Shown piece after piece: positions 43,801-47,718 of a stretch of DNA of 64,000 nt. Location of the stretch: assembly GCF_000786215.1 (NCBI RefSeq), contig NZ_JROG01000001.1, positions 542,023-606,022 of the forward strand, given 5' to 3'. Every line of letters begins with the position of its first letter. The first letter of the stretch is position 1. This stretch comes from Sphingomonas sp. 35-24ZXX. Its GTDB lineage: Bacteria > Pseudomonadota > Alphaproteobacteria > Sphingomonadales > Sphingomonadaceae. The notes under the pieces are model-generated. The model did no database searches, was not told where the DNA came from, and saw only the letters and a program-made list of their open reading frames with translations. The translations under genes were made by a program, and so were the position numbers.

Positions 43801-45480
43801 GCGCAAGCGACCAACGGCGTCTTCATCGGGCGGATCGGCGGCACCGGGCTGCTCGACAAGACCGGCGCAGGTCTGCTCGAGCTGACCGCAGACAGCAGCG
43901 TCCTGCGCGGGATGACCACTGTGCGGGGCGGCGAACTGCGTGTCACCGGATCGCTGGCAGGCTCGGCGACCACGGTGCTGGCGGGGGCCACGCTCTCGGG
44001 CACCGGCACGGTCGGCGGACTGATCGCGCGCAGCGGCTCGGTGATCTCGCCGGGCGTCAACGGCCTCGGTATGCTGGGCGTCAACGGCGCGATCCAGCTC
44101 CAGTCGGGCAGCACGCTGCGGTTGCAGATTCAGGCTCCGGCAGGGTCGGACATGCTCATCGGCAACGGCACGCTGCAACTGGGCGGTACCGCGGCGCTGA
44201 CCAATCTGGGCGGCACCTATGCGTTCAACAGCAACTATCTGCTGCTGCAGGCAAGCGGCGGCCGCACCGGCACCTTCGAGTCCGTGATCGGCTTTGGCGA
44301 GTTCGGCATTCTCTATCGTCCCGAGCTGGTCTACACCGCCAACCAGGTGCTGCTGCGCATGGCGCCCAATCTGCTCACCAACATTGTCGGCACCACGCCG
44401 CTGACCGCCAACCAGCGCTCGGTGGTGTCGCGGATCGATGCGGCGGTGACCGCGGGCTACAGCCCGCAGCCGCTGTTCAACATCTATGCGCTCCCCAATG
44501 CGCAGCATCCAAACGCCTTTGACCAGCTCTCGGGCGAGGTCTACGCCACCGCTGCGGGCGTGGGCATCGAGCAGGAGCGGCTGGTGCGCGAAGCAGTTCT
44601 CGGACGGCTGGGCGCGGTCACTGCGGCCGCGCGCCAGACGCCCGAATGGGGCAACGGGGCAGGCGCTTGGGGCCAGGTGTTCGGCAGCTGGGGCGATGCT
44701 GAACGCGATGGCAATGCCGCTCGCTATCAATCAGACCGTCAGGGCTTCATCACCGGCATCGACTATGGCAACGCCAACAGCGAGGGCAGCTGGCGCGTCG
44801 GTGCGTACGGCATGCACATGACCAGCAAGGTCAGCGTCGATGCGCGCGGTTCACGTACCGAGGTCGAGCAGACCGGTGGCGGTCTGTATGCCGGCATCAA
44901 CAGCGGCGGTGTCAGCGTCGGCATGGGCGCGAGCGTCACCGGGGTCGATCTCACCAGCGTGCGCAACGTCGCGCTGCCGGGCTTTGCCGAGACCAACCGG
45001 GGCCGGGGCGATGGTCGCGCGGTCCAGGGCTTTGCCGAGCTGAGCTATGCGATCGAGGCGGGAGGGGCGACCTATCGTCCGTTCGCCAGCGTTGCTGCGG
45101 GATCGTTCCGGCTCGATGCCCTGACGGAGACGGGCGGCGCGGCGGCGCTCTCGGTCCGGCGTCAGAGCTACAGCAGCGGTTCGATCACGCTCGGTGCCGA
45201 TGGCGTGGTGCGCATGGGCAAGGTGCAGCTCTCGGGCACGCTGGCCGGGCGCGTCCAGATCGGTGACCGCGATCCGGCGGCGCGGATCGCCCTGGCGGCG
45301 GCTCCCGCCCAGGCCTTTACCATCCGCGGCGTCCAGCTCGACAGCTTCGCGCTGGCAACCAGGCTCGATGCGACGGTCAAGCTGGGCCGCAACGCGGATC
45401 TGTCGATCGGCTATACCGGTCTGATCGGCAAGGACACCGCCGACCACGGCGCAAGGGCAACGCTCTCAGTCCGCTTCTGA
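22894..45480 (+). CDS. Giant autotransporter adhesin (about 7,528 aa)
   Basis: Start ATG 22894 is chosen because GGGGGAA lies just upstream; the open frame extends back to 22741 without a site. Residues 1-79 form an extended signal peptide ending ALA-Q. Residues about 80-310 are Gly-rich. From there to about 7200 the passenger is built of autotransporter-associated beta-strand repeats of the form GGLTKxGxGTLTLxGxNSYxGxTT. From about 34.4 kb these alternate with a second class, GLVTNxGTLxSTGxLxGGLxN. Cysteine appears absent from the passenger. An Ala/Pro/Ser-rich break lies at about 42455-43020. A junction domain (NIYALPNAQHPNAFDQLSGE) leads to a beta-barrel of about 280 aa (GAWGQVFGSWGDAERDG to the terminal SVRF). 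This is a type Va secreted, surface-bound beta-helix, probably for adhesion or biofilm. Confidence 0.95.
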   Translation: MQSIRNSGADRSERVESVRPRQHGLFNSTALIPAMAAFAGGAGRLGAASLLHSTALVPAAIAVTAASLLVMPDIALAQTTGGRGGNNLGSGGASSETGAGGGGAGNANSGGGGGAGVTGGSGGNGGGAGGASAGANGSAGGAAGSGGGGGAHGYFGATVLGSAAIGGSGGAGAVSAAGANRGGGGGGAGGFGAVVTGGGNLGTLTVNVLGGVGGLGGNGGTGSFGGYGGSGGVGLALTANAANLTINSSVTGGNGGSGGAIGSAGGGAAGVAGNGGVGLHVLGANSIVTIGSSGSVTGGNSGPALNGAGQSNGGDGITGSNLTLVVGGSVSAGTGVFGRANAVSFTGGTNVLEILSGSTFLGNVVASSAADTLRLGGTANGTFDASLISSSAQFRNFGVYEKIGTSTWTLTGSTSAATPWAINGGTLSISSDGALGASGPISFNGGTLVTTAGFTSARNITLNAGGGTISPATATSLTLSGIIGGAGALTKGGAGTLVLSGANTYSGGTTVNEGTLIAAHNAALGTADGGTSVANFATLAVQGGLTGLGEAITLRSVGVSSGGALRNLSGDNVLTGLITLASVSRINSDAGTLHLAGGISAVDNSVIVGGAGNVTFSGSVSLAAGQILKTGSGTLTFGSGLNLTGTTGGLILSQGTLSLQGNLGAGFGTILTTGSVIDFAQGINNAARVDLNSNTTQFQVTTGTATQSGIISEIGGARPIEKIGAGSLVLSGVNSYSGGTVISGGTLRIGADANLGAASGGITINNNANLTFTSALTTNRAITLSGTANIDSSSDITLGGVIGGTGTLTKFLGGTLTLTNTNNYSGGTTVNGGALQIGNGGTTGTLGSGTVTLNGANLVFNRSDDITVANDVTSTGTVIKRGGGTVTLTGGKSYSNTFVEAGTLALRGTSPLSGGGVLQLTGGTLDMGVDGAISSATHSGGTLALGGRTLILTTGNYNASGGSITGGGTIQFAGNSRGLLITGATSIDAGTTILSSGFNNRILLENLGADYELAATLTGPGTPGNQGSLEVNINNAGFRTTLSGNSNYAGGTGLIAGTLAVGSDTALGAGVLLMRENTSLESGGTGNRTIANAITLNGTGISIANSSTTNTFTLGGAIDGANGFTKTGAGTLILTGANSYAGTTLVSAGTLQIGNGGTSGTLGSGGVTNNAALAFNRSNDFTVANAISGTGNVVKAGTGTLTLSATSSYSGGNTVNSGTLALAAASSAGTGTIRMNGGALQANSSFTLTNRLTVPQGADVRIVTAPGVTLTKTGDGTNPLDLVGTLRIATTGTGANAGTFRFSSAATTTGSARLIVESGTLLNTTSVVLPGILNVIELTQIDAAGTLNLGGINFSGTDGIKNLQGSGTLINNGATTRILGGSFSGNLNGTQNIISTGTLSLSGASDFTGTTTVQSGTLTIGSNTALGNGGVGTTVNSGATLQFSGTPLNIGEALTISGTGNGGIGAIRVAPAGASGNESTVLTGGITLAADSTISVADRIALTFNTGGISLGASTLTFASEGTGNSSTFANSAISGTGGLIKTGSGLLRLNGSNNFTGPLTINGGDVVLASGTALADTVAVSMVTGSRLFVISSETIGSLAGAGTVNFENGSVLTTGGNNTSTSFAGIIAGTGSLTKTGTGTFTLTGASNYSGGTTISAGALAVGSDTALGTGTLTMAAGTALAWAGTADRSISNAINLSSGNGFGVSDPNFTLTLGGVISGTSGFTKTGFGRVTITGNNVLAGTVTISGGILSVGNGGTSGSLGTANVVNNVELVFNRSDDVTISNVISGTGQLYKDGSGTLTLVSDNSYGAGIGVIPDTGVAAGTLQIGNGGTSGSLGSGRVGIGSGATLAFNRSDNITVANGIIGGGSLTKLGAGTLTLTGENNYFGTTTISAGTLQIGNGGTTGTLGSTQFTQTQNFGNVVNNAALVFNRSNVLTAANVISGSGSLTKLGAATLTLSGRNTYDGVTTVSAGTLVALRDSSLGSAVGNTIVANGATLQIIADGPMAESITINGTGVGGVGALRLNAATQLGGAVTLGSAARINTDSPNSAVLAGGVTGDNLALTIGGSGTTTVNSVLALGTGNLVKDGTGTVVLVGSNTFGATTISTGTLRIGNGGTTGTLGSGNVLNNSALVFNRSNDFSVGNAITGAGTLTKLGAGNLTLSGTNAYSGLTTVSAGTLTVNSDSALGNNVAGTTVSSGATLAFGTAGNIADAISFRGTGVGGVGALNALGSVNLDGNMLLEADGLVSVQNGQLIRFRGASFGALVNAVLTLNTDGNSSIFVNSALGGIGGLIKNGAGQVQLAGNNSFTGPVTINAGVLQVTGGNAINDSVAITGVGSGRLSLDASEAIGSIAGTGSIGLFNNSILTTGGNNSSTSYSGQILSTGGLVKIGTGTFTLTGDSSYLGTTTISGGTLQIGDGGTAGTLASGAVTNNGTLAINLSSDITLAQLITGTGALRKLGSGVATVSSNLALGSATVEAGTLLLSGSNSFTTGITVAGGTLALRSANAAGGATGIIRTTGSVIDYSDGLVMATPIQLGSNSTQLQVLTGAATQSGVISETGGARPLEKIGAGTLTLSGTNTYSGGTTITAGRLNVGSDAHLGASAGGLTIGNALLGSTATFSSARNVSLTGAAGIDVATGTSLTLNGALSGTGSLAKTGNGQLVLTANSSYAGTTTISGTGGLTVGIGGTTGALGAGNITVNGSSFLAFNRSDLLMVANTISGLGSVGKQGSGILGLTGANTFSGGLAIGGGTVLLGSANAGIINAAGTGTIQLFANTILRGDVSGTLNNNLAVNAANVTVAAVGGTTLRLASSQLFFDGPAGSSLNFGSSTLSGTIELAPVAVSLGAAVNPIAINFGALRLANANAYTLLNGSSGITLSGTTLGADAAGTLTKPLTISSWNGTIDVAAASMTLQGGLALSGNLTKTGVGELRLTAAGTGSGTVQINGGTLAVQGGSALADTAAVTVASGATFQLLAAETIGALAGAGRVALGTSELTLAQSTNTVFTGVISGSGGITKSGSGSLTLQGANSFSGLTTVLGNLGQVFVDTTGTLAGAVAVRNQGSFINSGTVGGLVTVDSGGNFRSTATGTLASGLMNNGLSNVSGQVLGSLTNTGSLTVDGPLTLNVSGAFVQNGGLFILNGGAATIGSLAGTGTVSLIGAATLTTGGDNTNTTYSGRLTAGSALTKVGTGTLTLSGSDNFFSGNIRLNGGTLQIDSARALGSGLIPVSVQTALGTNLVFAAPGTYTIRTSISGDGAVSKTGTGTLTLAANNSYSGGTSILGGALLIGGSQALGTGTVTMAGQSTLATATGVSASINGLTLNALASVNLSAASGQTLTLGGTLSSSASGNTIQFGTASQTGTVAFGFTSVQPVAASTSVAIDSGTLRLNGLAEGLLLSAGGGLTVGSSGTLDLNGFAGGGVNLSGAGVITNSSATAAQFTALQNASSTFSGVIGSGTGAVSLLKSGSGALTLTGANSYTGTTSITGGSLQIGTGGTTGSIGTGTIAIGTGTQLLLNRSDAVSMANVLTGAGTVQKNLANTLTLSGANTATDAFTGTFNVNGGTLLVNGTLGDVTNRAATINVASGAALGGSGTIQGNVVVANGGILSPGNSPATQTIAGNLTLNDTSVLNFELAQAGVVGGGINDLISVGGNLVLDGTLNVTALTGFGAGFYRLFNYGGTLTNSQLTLGTLPLGFTSSVLTDIAGQVNILFNAGTQTVQFWDGADLTGAIATANGEGGAGSWSSTSTNWTTPTGFAVNNAWAGQAGVFAGAAGGTVSVTGTQAFQELRFLTNGYTLNSTGPTDGLATTGGFSIINVDTGIAARLNTPISGTAGLTKTGAGTLTLAGANSYVGTTSVTGGTLSLLSGGFIAGAVQNSATLTNGGTINGLVTNTGTLSSTGTLAGGLTNAAGAMANLSGSIGGAINNSGTISLTASVNSTAALVLDSTGILNIGSTFSAFGSLAGSGRINGGSGGSLTVGGDNSSTTFSGSMIGGGSLVKLGTGTLTLTNATVETSTLDINQGSAIITNGFGSAFGPTTVSNRANLTFGGSYAGTIANTGNLVFNGTAGSLNNLQGGTARVSGAVTLNFNNSSNVILTGNTTVGSRATLNGNSTTDIGAFDFTVGSIDGLLGAITLNGGRFTIGGAPQTSTLGAVIAGNGELRKIGNSALTLTSGNTFTGPTTVSEGTLSLTTTGSLAGTVLNNASLVNAGSITGLVANNATLASSGRLFGGLTNAAGATATVSGTLNGPVTNSGAITLNGATSGSATLSQNASGTFNLAGFNATIRSLEGNGTIQLGAGTLSLAGNGISTSFGGAISGSGNLTKLGTGTLTLSGLNSFTGLTTINLGTILLATGASLASPVQNNATFINAGTATGVFTNAATLVSTGTLAGGLVNNVGATASLANTVSGAITNSGAITLTAALSGSPSFTQNSGASLDLAGFNATLGSVAGNGAIQLGAGTLTAGASNASTSFDGIISGSGTFAKAGTGTLTLGGSNTTAANFTGTVTVNAGSLVLNGQLGDVVANSANLIVANGATLSGSGTFLGNLSLGAGGIFAPGNSPGTLAIGGNLLLDAASLLNFELAQAGVVGGGINDLITVGGNLTLDGTVNITALPGFGEGIYRLINYTGTLTDNGLLFGERPGGFTTSLVSDVAGQISVRFTQGVPTVLYWDGTDLGSSTAVNGNGGSGIWNSANGNWTSAPGFSSNFAWGGQTGVFSGAAGGTVQVSGTQAFQELRFETAGYNLTPADGTARLATTGGFSIIDVSSTAGSAGLNLAITGTGGLTKTGAGTLTLGGANSYTGLTSIAAGTLALGSGGAIAGGVDNSATFTNAGTVSGQVTNRASLTSTGVLGGGLVNASGAVASLAGQVNGAVSNSGAITLTGTTTGIGALTQTNGSLDLAGFNTTIGSLSGSGSVALGNGTLTTGADNGSTTFAGVISGNGGLTKSGTGTFTLTGNNSYFGQTTNASGTLVLANGGAISGMVQNDGVFRNAGTVGNQVVNNGLLQTTGVLARGLTNNTGGTVEASGQINGNITNDGLITLTGQTTGIGLVANRGTLNLAGFDTTVQSLSGSGVVMLGSGTLTTTAITGSTFAGTITGSGGLVKNGFSTFELSGANTYSGQTTILDGILELRAGGSLAGVVVNSARFANAGIVNGLVTNTSTGFLTSTGVLNGGLVNNNVQAAINISGEVNGNVSNAGTINVTGRTIGNASVTQGSNSNLILASRASVNIGSLAGSGSLVLNEASLLTIGSNNTSTTYTGTSTGIGSLVKTGTGTLTIAGAMRHTGATTINGGTLAVTAQGSLTSEVTNNAALNNAGTLARVVNNGQLVSTGAVASIINNSQLVSTGTITSLTNNVGAIANVSGTINVITNSGTVTLTGTTTGIDALEVNGGGTVNLAGFDTRIGNLSGSGTVALGSATLTIAPLSVAQTFDGTITGSGGLIKANGGSLLLTGAQSYTGLTTVNAGTFILGNNASLAGALVNNVTVTNNGRIGGVTNNGRIAGLVTNNSVLTSTGALNGGLINTAGADARVRGNLSGAVTNAGTITLIGATTGIGAVTQASTGNFVLGPISTSFGSLAGSGTVTLADGAVLTTGGNSASTTFSGRITGNGSLIKTGTGTFTLAAASDFTGLMTINAGTLAIGTGGSLAGGVVNNAGFVSTGTLSGLLTNAGGSTAQLAGQLNNAITNAGTVTLTGAITGIRTVTQDATGIFDLGGFSTSIGSLAGSGSVLLGSGTLTTGGDNSSTSFAGVIAGNGGLTKIGTGAFVVTGTNSYAGLTTVSQGVLSVRNNAGLGSSAAGTVVAAGAALELQGGVTITGETLTLSGTGVNGAGALRNVTDSNIWAGTVTLGSDSLITADAGRLDIALLAGSTQALTTGGAGLVGLANATSTGTLTVTGGSTALFGSGSFAAGVTVSAGSLFLQGSSSIDDAAAVTLGTGNLIVAISETIGSLAGTGGTVQIDSGQTLTLGGNDASTDFAGVIFNTGNLAKQGSGTFTVTGLLSHSGTTSITGGTLASGAANIWSGNGLVTIGAGGTLSLGGFEQSITAINLAGGTLANGSLTGSITSNGGAIRDISGAANALQAIAGSTTLTGAGSFAQGVTLAGGDVVLQGAGASIADTALVTVNAGTLSVNVGETIGALAGNGGRVQIAAGQVLNTGGSNASTAYAGVLAGDGSLAKSGTGTFTLSGANTLTGTTTVSAGVLALTSSGSLTSAVQNNAGFSNAGTVTGLMTNTGTLISTGVLNGGLVNSGSAGLSGQLNGAVTNSGLVQLQGGLTGITGFSQTANGTFDLAGFHTSIGSLSGAGTVLLGSGTLTLGGSNASTSFGGTISGPGGLTKTGAGNFTLTSGQAYTGLTTVNAGLLSLTANAGLSGSVLNNAGFASAGLILGSLTNNGTATLAGQINGAVANNGAITLSGPLAVLGRLTQNAGGSLNLAGSNASLGSLAGLGPIQLGSGTLVVGSDNSSSLFSGVISGSGGLQKLGTGTFTLTGINSYTGLTIVNAGTLVIGDGASVGGTTGSVVATVAAPAAVSAPVAVATTAAASPIVAEQASLPAAVNGLAADPVQTAAASAGVRAQMLADNGWVSGGRTPASLTSSAERLPLAGGVSSGPERVDLFADSVSGLVSADLPVVAPGEAPQSVAPTSASTGSSAARLAMVSDLSNGMGTARLEGAVLGGAEPASPLASALVDPLAPATSAGEAPMAATLSSAVIAGSVLNNANLINNGSILGQLVNFTGATAVNNGVIRGLVSNNGTFTSVGTLAGGLSNSGTARISGVLTGDVLNSGAITLTGITTGIAVFQQAASGSLSLGGFDTTVGVLSGTGSIALGTARLSTGTNGVNSLFSGVISGTGALSKTGTGGLILEGDNVYTGGTTIAAGTLQLGNGGATGSIIGPVINNGALIINRSNAYSLTGPISGTGMFVQAGTGTTTLIGPNSYTGGTLISAGRLIGSTVSLQGVIQNDAALEFAQATNGVFIGRIGGTGLLDKTGAGLLELTADSSVLRGMTTVRGGELRVTGSLAGSATTVLAGATLSGTGTVGGLIARSGSVISPGVNGLGMLGVNGAIQLQSGSTLRLQIQAPAGSDMLIGNGTLQLGGTAALTNLGGTYAFNSNYLLLQASGGRTGTFESVIGFGEFGILYRPELVYTANQVLLRMAPNLLTNIVGTTPLTANQRSVVSRIDAAVTAGYSPQPLFNIYALPNAQHPNAFDQLSGEVYATAAGVGIEQERLVREAVLGRLGAVTAAARQTPEWGNGAGAWGQVFGSWGDAERDGNAARYQSDRQGFITGIDYGNANSEGSWRVGAYGMHMTSKVSVDARGSRTEVEQTGGGLYAGINSGGVSVGMGASVTGVDLTSVRNVALPGFAETNRGRGDGRAVQGFAELSYAIEAGGATYRPFASVAAGSFRLDALTETGGAAALSVRRQSYSSGSITLGADGVVRMGKVQLSGTLAGRVQIGDRDPAARIALAAAPAQAFTIRGVQLDSFALATRLDATVKLGRNADLSIGYTGLIGKDTADHGARATLSVRF
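33560..34450 (+). repeat. Internal adhesin block, copy 1
   Basis: A non-PATR block containing GNVVVANGGILSPGNSPATQ, LNFELAQAGVVGGGINDLI, and FQELRFLTNGYTLNS. It recurs about 2.85 kb downstream in the same frame with roughly 80 percent nucleotide identity over the stretch I compared by eye. Confidence 0.75.
36410..37285 (+). repeat. Internal adhesin block, copy 2
   Basis: Second copy of the block at 33560-34450, with LSLGAGGIFAPGNSPGTLAI, LNFELAQAGVVGGGINDLI and FQELRFETAGYNLTP. The preserved frame and diverged codons point to an old in-gene duplication. Confidence 0.75.
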
Positions 45481-45482
45481 AC

Positions 45483-45505
45483 GGCCGGGGGCATCGCCTC
45501 CGGCC
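45483..45505 (+). terminator. Hairpin after the adhesin stop, possible terminator
   Basis: GGCCGGGGGC (45483-45492) pairs with GCCTCCGGCC (45496-45505), one G-U pair, 3-nt loop, starting 3 nt after the stop. No T-run follows, so termination is uncertain. Confidence 0.4.
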
Positions 45506-45627
45506 ACCCGCCCGGCGCGGCGGCTGCATGCATGCGCGCACGCATTTCGCTGCGCGCCGCATGCACTGCTCCGCCGTGGGCAGTGCCCACTTTGCAAACG
45601 ATCATTGCTGGCATGTCAGGAGAAAAA

Positions 45628-45672
45628 TGGTGGACGCACTTGGGCTCGAACCAAGGACCCGCTGATTAAGAG
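45628..45672 (-). other. 3' half of a tRNA-Lys-like gene: attachment site of the island
   Basis: Read on the minus strand, this is CTCTTAATCAGC (anticodon loop with CTT), GGGTC, a perfect T-arm CTTGG-TTCGAGC-CCAAG, an acceptor strand and a terminal CCA. The 5' half of a tRNA does not continue upstream. Tyrosine integrases of the P4 type commonly recombine at tRNA 3' ends, and such an integrase begins 154 bp away, so this is read as an att junction. Confidence 0.7.
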
Positions 45673-45689
45673 CGCTAATCAGCGGGTCC
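45655..45689. repeat. Perfect 14-bp inverted repeat over the att junction
   Basis: GGACCCGCTGATTA (45655-45668) and its exact reverse complement (45676-45689) flank a 7-nt spacer. One arm is tRNA sequence, the other lies beyond it on the integrase side. Confidence 0.75.
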
Positions 45690-45825
45690 TAAGTAAAGTC
45701 AGGAGGTCTCAAAGTCGTTGATTTTCAATTAGATGAGTGTCACTGTGTCCCAGTGAATATCGGGGTATTTCGGGTTAAATGTTACCTAAGGTAACACCCC
45801 AAAATGGTACTCCATGGAGGCACAG

Positions 45826-47160
45826 ATGGCTTCGAAACTGGTGGGTCTGACAGACGCAAAGATCAGAGGGTTGAAAGCGCCCCCTGAAGGTCAGATTGAG
45901 ATCAAAGATGCGATCGTCCCAGGTCTGCGTCTCAGAGTTGGGGCGTCTGGTGCACGAACGTTTCTTTTGCGAAAGCGGGTTGCTGGCGTCGTGCGGAATA
46001 TCACCATTGGCAGGTATTCCGACCGGTTCGGTCTGATGGATGCCCGGAAGAAAGCGCGGATTGTGCTTTCCGATATTGAAGCAGGCGGGGACCCTTATCA
46101 GCACGTGCCGAAGCCGACGCGGGGCGCTGCGGCAGGCACATTGCGCGGAATGTGGCCGGACTACAGGGCCGCCAAAGCCGACCGCAGGTCAATTGCCGAG
46201 ATAGAGCGGGTTTTCAACCGGCACATCCTGCCGAAATTCGGGGACCGGATGCCCGAGACGATCACGCGTGCGGAGATCACTCGGTTTATCGACAGCATAG
46301 CAGCAGAGACGCCTGTGATGGCGCGCGGCGTCCTTGGCCAGTTGTCATCCTTTTACGGGTGGGCTTTGCCTCGACTGGAGCGACTGCAGTTCAATCCTTG
46401 CAGAGACGCTGGACGGCCGGCCCCGCCTAAGGCGCGCGATCGGGTTCTAGACGTGCGGGAGGTGGGATTATTGTGGAACATTCTCGGCGAAGAAGGCCCC
46501 CCGTTTGGCCCTGCTATCAAGCTGCTGCTGTTGACAGGTCAACGCAGGAATGAGGTGTTCAGCGCGGATCGGTCAGAATTCGATTTCGAGGCTGGACTCT
46601 GGACCATACCGGCCAGCCGCGCGAAGAATGGGGTAGCTCATCTGGTGCCACTCCCTTTACCGGCAATCGACCTGCTGAATGAGATCTGGGCGCTCAGCGA
46701 CAGCGACAAACTGCTAACATCCCGTGGTGACACTGAAACCGGCCCAAGCGGATTCAGTAAGACAATGGCGCGCCTTCGTCGGGCGATGGAAACACAGATG
46801 GGAAGGGAGGTACTGCACTGGACGTTGCACGATCTGAGGCGAACAGTCGCAACCGGCCTGCAGAGGCTGGGAGTTCGTTTGGAGGTCACAGAAGCCGTGC
46901 TCAATCACATCTCTGGTTCGAGAGCAGGCATCGTAGGCGTCTATCAGCGCCACAATTACCTCGAGGAAAAGAGGGTGGCGCTCGAAGCCTGGAGCGGAGA
47001 GGTGGCCAAGCTGGGAAAATGCCACCCCCTTGATCCTGAATTGCCGCCGGTCAGGCAGCGTCGAAGTTCGGATACAATGGTGTCCTTGGGTAAGGCGAGG
47101 GGCGGTGGAGCCAGGCGAGCATCTGCTGTGTCAGCGGCGAAATGTGAGACTAATGAATGA
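45826..47160 (+). CDS. P4-type tyrosine integrase
   Basis: A protein of about 444 aa from ATG 45826, chosen because GGAGG lies 5 nt before it; the frame has another ATG at 45814. The N-terminal arm-binding domain begins MASKLVGLTDAKIRGLKAP, the standard P4-integrase opening. The catalytic residues of tyrosine recombinases are visible: Arg in LLLTGQRRNEVFSADRSE, His-x-x-Arg in LHDLRRTVATGL, a later His in NHISGSRAG, and the nucleophile Tyr in GVYQRHNYLEEK. It would integrate and excise the island at the adjacent tRNA-like site. Confidence 0.92.
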   Translation: MASKLVGLTDAKIRGLKAPPEGQIEIKDAIVPGLRLRVGASGARTFLLRKRVAGVVRNITIGRYSDRFGLMDARKKARIVLSDIEAGGDPYQHVPKPTRGAAAGTLRGMWPDYRAAKADRRSIAEIERVFNRHILPKFGDRMPETITRAEITRFIDSIAAETPVMARGVLGQLSSFYGWALPRLERLQFNPCRDAGRPAPPKARDRVLDVREVGLLWNILGEEGPPFGPAIKLLLLTGQRRNEVFSADRSEFDFEAGLWTIPASRAKNGVAHLVPLPLPAIDLLNEIWALSDSDKLLTSRGDTETGPSGFSKTMARLRRAMETQMGREVLHWTLHDLRRTVATGLQRLGVRLEVTEAVLNHISGSRAGIVGVYQRHNYLEEKRVALEAWSGEVAKLGKCHPLDPELPPVRQRRSSDTMVSLGKARGGGARRASAVSAAKCETNE

Positions 47161-47338
47161 CGACAGACAGGATGCTCGCCCTCCTGGTCAAATCTTCGCG
47201 CTCGACGTCTTGAGGCAAGTTGCCTCAGTCATTGGGCGGGTGCCTGAATGGTGGAGTCTTGGTGAACGTGGAGGAGAGCGGCCAGCCGATGGACCGCTCC
47301 GCCGAGGCAGCTGCCGAGCCAGTTCAAGTTATTCCTAG
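47153..47338 (+). CDS. Possible small ORF overlapping the integrase end
   Basis: A 61-aa frame (MNDDRQDARPPGQIFALDVL onward) starts at an ATG overlapping the integrase stop. The position would suit an excisionase or regulator, but no motif supports this and no ribosome site is clear. The rest of the gap to 47718 shows no recognisable gene. Confidence 0.25.
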   Translation: MNDDRQDARPPGQIFALDVLRQVASVIGRVPEWWSLGERGGERPADGPLRRGSCRASSSYS

Positions 47339-47718
47339 ATCGACGGGTAAATGTTCGGTAACGGCGGAACCGGTCGTAGCGCAGATTGGACGCTCGATTG
47401 AGTATATACCCCAATCATTGCCTTCTCGATTGAAATTTTGGCCCGGGAAATACAACTTTTTGCTAACCCAAAATTCCTCGTTGCACATTGATCATGATTG
47501 GCGCCGTCTTCAGGCGACTAGTACCGCCCATCTGCGCACTAAAGGCGCTCGAGACCTCGGCTATTCCTGGGTTGACTGCGTGGGCAGAGGAGAAGATTGC
47601 CTCAGTCATTGTTCCGGTGCTCCACCGGCATGGTATCGAAGTTGGCTGACGGGCCGGATCACCCAGCCCGCCGGGGCAGGAGATAACCGCGTGAGTTTTG
47701 TAGGAGGGCAATAGAGAT
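47339..47718. other. Gap between integrase and nuclease, nothing recognised
   Basis: About 380 bp. An overlapping frame reaching 47714 encodes no recognisable protein. A GAGGGCAATAGAGAT stretch before 47719 provides the ribosome site for the nuclease. Confidence 0.4.

Noticed and set aside
23000..45400. Many long minus-strand frames opposite the adhesin, up to 499 codons
   Set aside because: GC-rich repetitive coding strands create open antisense frames. These lack ribosome sites and recognisable domains and repeat in step with the adhesin modules.
45590..45700. Complete tRNA-Lys gene
   Set aside because: Only the 3' half fits; the 5' acceptor and D-arm are missing on the integrase side, so it is an attachment remnant.
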